From Nautilus pompilius (taxonomy: Eukaryota; Mollusca; Cephalopoda; Nautilida; Nautilidae), in the NCBI GenBank assembly GCA_018389105.1, contig JACATO010000337.1, forward strand, positions 372,001 to 436,000: DNA of 64,000 nucleotides, in the 5' to 3' direction. Shown one piece after another: positions 61,085 through 64,000 of the stretch (position 1 is the stretch's first letter; every line of letters starts with the position of its first letter). The notes below the pieces were generated by a model, which searched no databases, was not told where the DNA came from, and worked only from the letters and a program-made list of their open reading frames with translations. The position numbers and the translations under genes are program-made.

Positions 61085-62930
61085 CTAGATGGGGAAAAAA
61101 AAAAAAAAAAAACGTTATCTACACACTGAATGTTAAGAAATCTGTTTAGCTATATTTTTTTTTACTTTTAATTGTTAGCTAGCTTGAAGCAGCTACTGTG
61201 TTCACAATCTGAGTCTGGTTTTTTCGCCTGCCAATAATTTAGAAAAACCTTGCCATAATGCATTTCAGATGCAAAAACAAAGGAAAGGAAATACCAAGTT
61301 TACCATTTTAAAACCTGCTTAGACTTTGTCTTTGATCTGCTTTTGAAGATTAGTAAAAATTTTACTCAAAAGGCAATTTTAGTTTTTGTAGCATTGCATT
61401 GTGGGAAAATTTTCTTAATTATCAGTAAATAAAAAGTAGATCCACATTGCATGCATAGCTGTTTTACTTAGTATCTATGATCAGAAATATTGTGATTTTT
61501 CAACTTCTAACGGTAATGCTCATCTGCTGTCTATATTATTCCAATAATGTCAATGTTCAAACCTCCCCAAATTACAGAAATAATTGTGCAAAACCTTGAA
61601 AGGCATCTACAAAAATACTTGTTACATTTAGAAAATGATAAAATAAGATCTGATTCTAAGGAATAATGTAGCATAGCTTTTCAATACAAAATAAATGAGT
61701 GGAAATTTCAGTAGTTTTATCACATGCTCATTTTGTTCAATCACATTGTGTTTACCAACTTGTTGGTTTAGCCATATTATGGGCACCACCTTTTACAATT
61801 TAGTTTTGAAATAGCCAGTGAAACTACTCTTGTTTTTTGCTGTGCACAGATTTGCGCTCACTTGTTTTACTAATGGAATGACCACACAGTAGGGAAATAG
61901 TAAGTCACAAATCCTGACATGTCTGTACAAAGCTGGAATAGTAAAGGCACTGATGTGGAATGCCCACTCAGACTGTTGTGGGGGCCCAATGTGATTACTG
62001 GAACTGCCATTTGTCATTAGGCCATGAGCAGCAATCTGTTTTTGTTCCTGATTGAAGAATCCTACAAATGAACAAAGGTGTATGTTGCCATCATACTTTT
62101 ACACATTTGTGATCTCAGAAAGAATCAAATGCAACTGATAATGTGGTTATTTTACGTTTATAGATGCAGTGGACAATTATGACAGAGTGGACTCAATAAA
62201 TGATTGCTTAAACTAGTGGTAAGTCATTTGGACTGACGCCAGATTTTTGTTTGTTTCAAAAGTTGCTAACCCTAGCTAGTTAAGTTGCACCAGTCACAAA
62301 ATTTATATAAGAAAATCACATTTATCAGGTTCTCTAATACAACCTACTTGGTACCTTACTGTATAGCCTGTTTTGAGGGTCCCAAGTCTGCTCAAAATTA
62401 ATAATTTAGCTTTTAAACCCTGTCTATTACAATCAATTTCTGTAAATCAATATTTTCTTGATTACAATACTTTGATCAGCTGCATTGTGCCTGAAGCCGC
62501 TTTTCTATGTAAAATTCTACTGTTGCAATATACAATAAATGACGCATTAACCACTAATACCTCGTTTTCCACAGTTTATTCCACTAAGCCAAATGCTGCT
62601 ATATATAAATGTCCAACTAACTAACTGAGCTACCTTTTTAATACAACACAGCCCACCAAACTAGCTGTGAAAAACTATTTATTAAACCTTGTCATGCATT
62701 TTCTGCATGATCTTTTAAATAAAATTTAAGACTTACACATGACAACTTTGCATCTGCTAATATAATTGTTTTTTTTATTGTAAGGACAGGAGATCAAAAA
62801 CAAACAAACAAATGGATTTTGTGTTCCTGCTATAAAACAGGTGATGATGGATCTTGTTATTTAGCTAGGTTGGAAAGGAAGACAATAAGATGTGTTGAAT
62901 TTGTTTTTTTTTTTATTTAAAGGAATAAAA
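61085..62930. other. Tetraspanin intron, no recognisable element
   Basis: AT-rich, with an A18-19 run near 61095-61113 just upstream of the exon acceptor. No exon with the CCG motif of the large extracellular loop was found here. Confidence 0.5.
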
Positions 62931-62939
62931 CTGTTGTAT

Positions 62940-63430
62940 CTAGTCATTTTTATAGGCTTCAACAGGATCGTAAACAAAAGCATGATATGACCGTGCATAT
63001 GTGGACTTTCTTGGGCAGACCTGCCACCTTGTGTTACTTTTTGGACGTTTTCTATACTCATTGCTTATACTTGGGAAAAAAAGTTTTTTTTCTGGTGCTC
63101 TTGTGGCTATGGAATGCTGGATTGCTACATTTTTTGTGTACCCTAACAACTCAGTAGAGTCCATTGTTTCCCATTTTTGTATCACATCTTAAACCAGTTC
63201 CGCTTCCATTTCATTTTCATACACTTCATTTATTTTTACAATTTGGCTTCTGAACTCTTTCTTCATGTCCAATGTACACCATTTGTACAGGATGATGGCA
63301 AAAAATAGAAATTTTGTTTATTTTCAGCAGCAAACCATCTCTTTTGTGATAAAATGATTGAGTCCAAATATGGTATAACAAAGTTTGACAAAAAATATTT
63401 CTCCACAATTGAGCCACCAACATTAGATCA
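62940..63430 (-). pseudogene. Possible piggyBac-like transposase remnant
   Basis: Minus-strand frames read FYHKRDGLLLKINKISIF (about 63345-63295), then VYIGHEERVQKPN, and about 200 bases on KRPKSNTRWQVCPRKSTY. The order W.DKR.V.LLST, ...VQKPK, and a C-terminal basic Cys region (CPRK...T) resembles piggyBac family transposases. The match is weak, the frame is broken and no TTAA-flanked ends were found. It could be another decayed coding element. Confidence 0.3.
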
Positions 63431-63913
63431 AAATGTCTGCTGTCTGTATTGTATGCGAACAGTTAATTCTAGCGAAGAGTTTGTTGAAATAAGCTCTTAA
63501 ACATGATCACGTACTTTTATGAAGTCAAGTTCTACAACTTGGAGAGCTTGTGTTACAGATTCTCAAATTGCCAAATACAGTCAGACAAAAAATAAATGCC
63601 ATTATGCTTGAAGCAGATTCTCCTGTTTTGTTGTTTTGTTTCACCTGAAGCTGTAGTGGCCAGTATGCTTAACTTTATCAAAAATGTGTTCAAAGTTGTC
63701 AGAAAAATTCTAATACTTTTGTGTTTTGTAGTCTGTGTTTCAAATAGTAATGCCACGTTTGGGAAGACATCTTCTTTGATTCTCACAGAAAAAATTTATG
63801 CCAGGTTTGATTGTACCAATGGTATTGTGTATCTCAGGTATGCAATTCAAGTCTTTCACAACTAGATTGAGTTATGAGCAGCACAGTGGACAAACACAGC
63901 TTTGGATACTTAC
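63431..63913. other. Unassigned sequence at the right edge
   Basis: Open frames on both strands (63553-63786 minus, 63596-63865 plus) overlap and match nothing recognised. Confidence 0.4.
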
Positions 63914-64000
63914 GTTTTATTGTAGCTTGCACATCCCCCCCTTTCCTTTCCTGCCATCATACAGCGCATCACATCCTTGGCCATGTAGTTTTCTAGATTC

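Overview
The window is AT-rich animal nuclear DNA with large, transposon-filled introns and small GT-AG exons. It carries the 3' two-thirds of one gene on the plus strand and the last two coding exons of a second gene on the minus strand, arranged tail to tail. The class II PI3-kinase sequence, the I-clade-like LINE with an RNase H domain, the Penelope-like fragment and the several mariner types fit an invertebrate, perhaps an arthropod. The species cannot be fixed from sequence alone, and a vertebrate is not strictly excluded.

Positions 1116-50107 hold 30 exons of a class II phosphoinositide 3-kinase (PIK3C2 / Pi3K68D family). They encode the linker after the Ras-binding domain, then the PI3K-type C2, the helical (PIK) domain, the lipid kinase domain, a PX domain and a C-terminal C2 domain ending in a stop at 50107. 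All junctions keep frame except exon 36090-36225, which is one base short inside the kinase domain. If that base is counted, the exons sum to exactly 1177 codons. This is either a sequencing or assembly error or a real loss-of-function indel. The 3' UTR has an AUUUA cluster and a canonical poly(A) signal.

Nearly everything else is intron filled with decayed mobile elements. These are a mariner 5' half at the left edge and a second copy near 13 kb; a Tc1-like remnant; a tRNA-headed SINE and a Penelope-like fragment near 3.3-3.8 kb; a complete pogo/Tigger-type element at 4301-6380; a LINE RNase H fragment near 14 kb; a Tigger transposase split by a full-length mariner at 17037-18320; another Tigger-like element at 25666-27332; a pogo fragment near 34 kb; a hAT MITE with a perfect 8-bp target duplication at 35460-35683; an irritans-like mariner at 41012-42100; and a small mariner-derived inverted element at 46125-46651.

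From 54276 to beyond 61084 on the minus strand lie the last two coding exons of a tetraspanin. Its roughly 6.6-kb intron contains a decayed CR1-like LINE and, between two parts of it, a 2973-bp hAT element with recognisable terminal repeats, target duplication and transposase. No RNA gene, CRISPR array or clearly new biological system was found. The most useful observations are the kinase frameshift, the nested insertions and the inverted mariner derivative.
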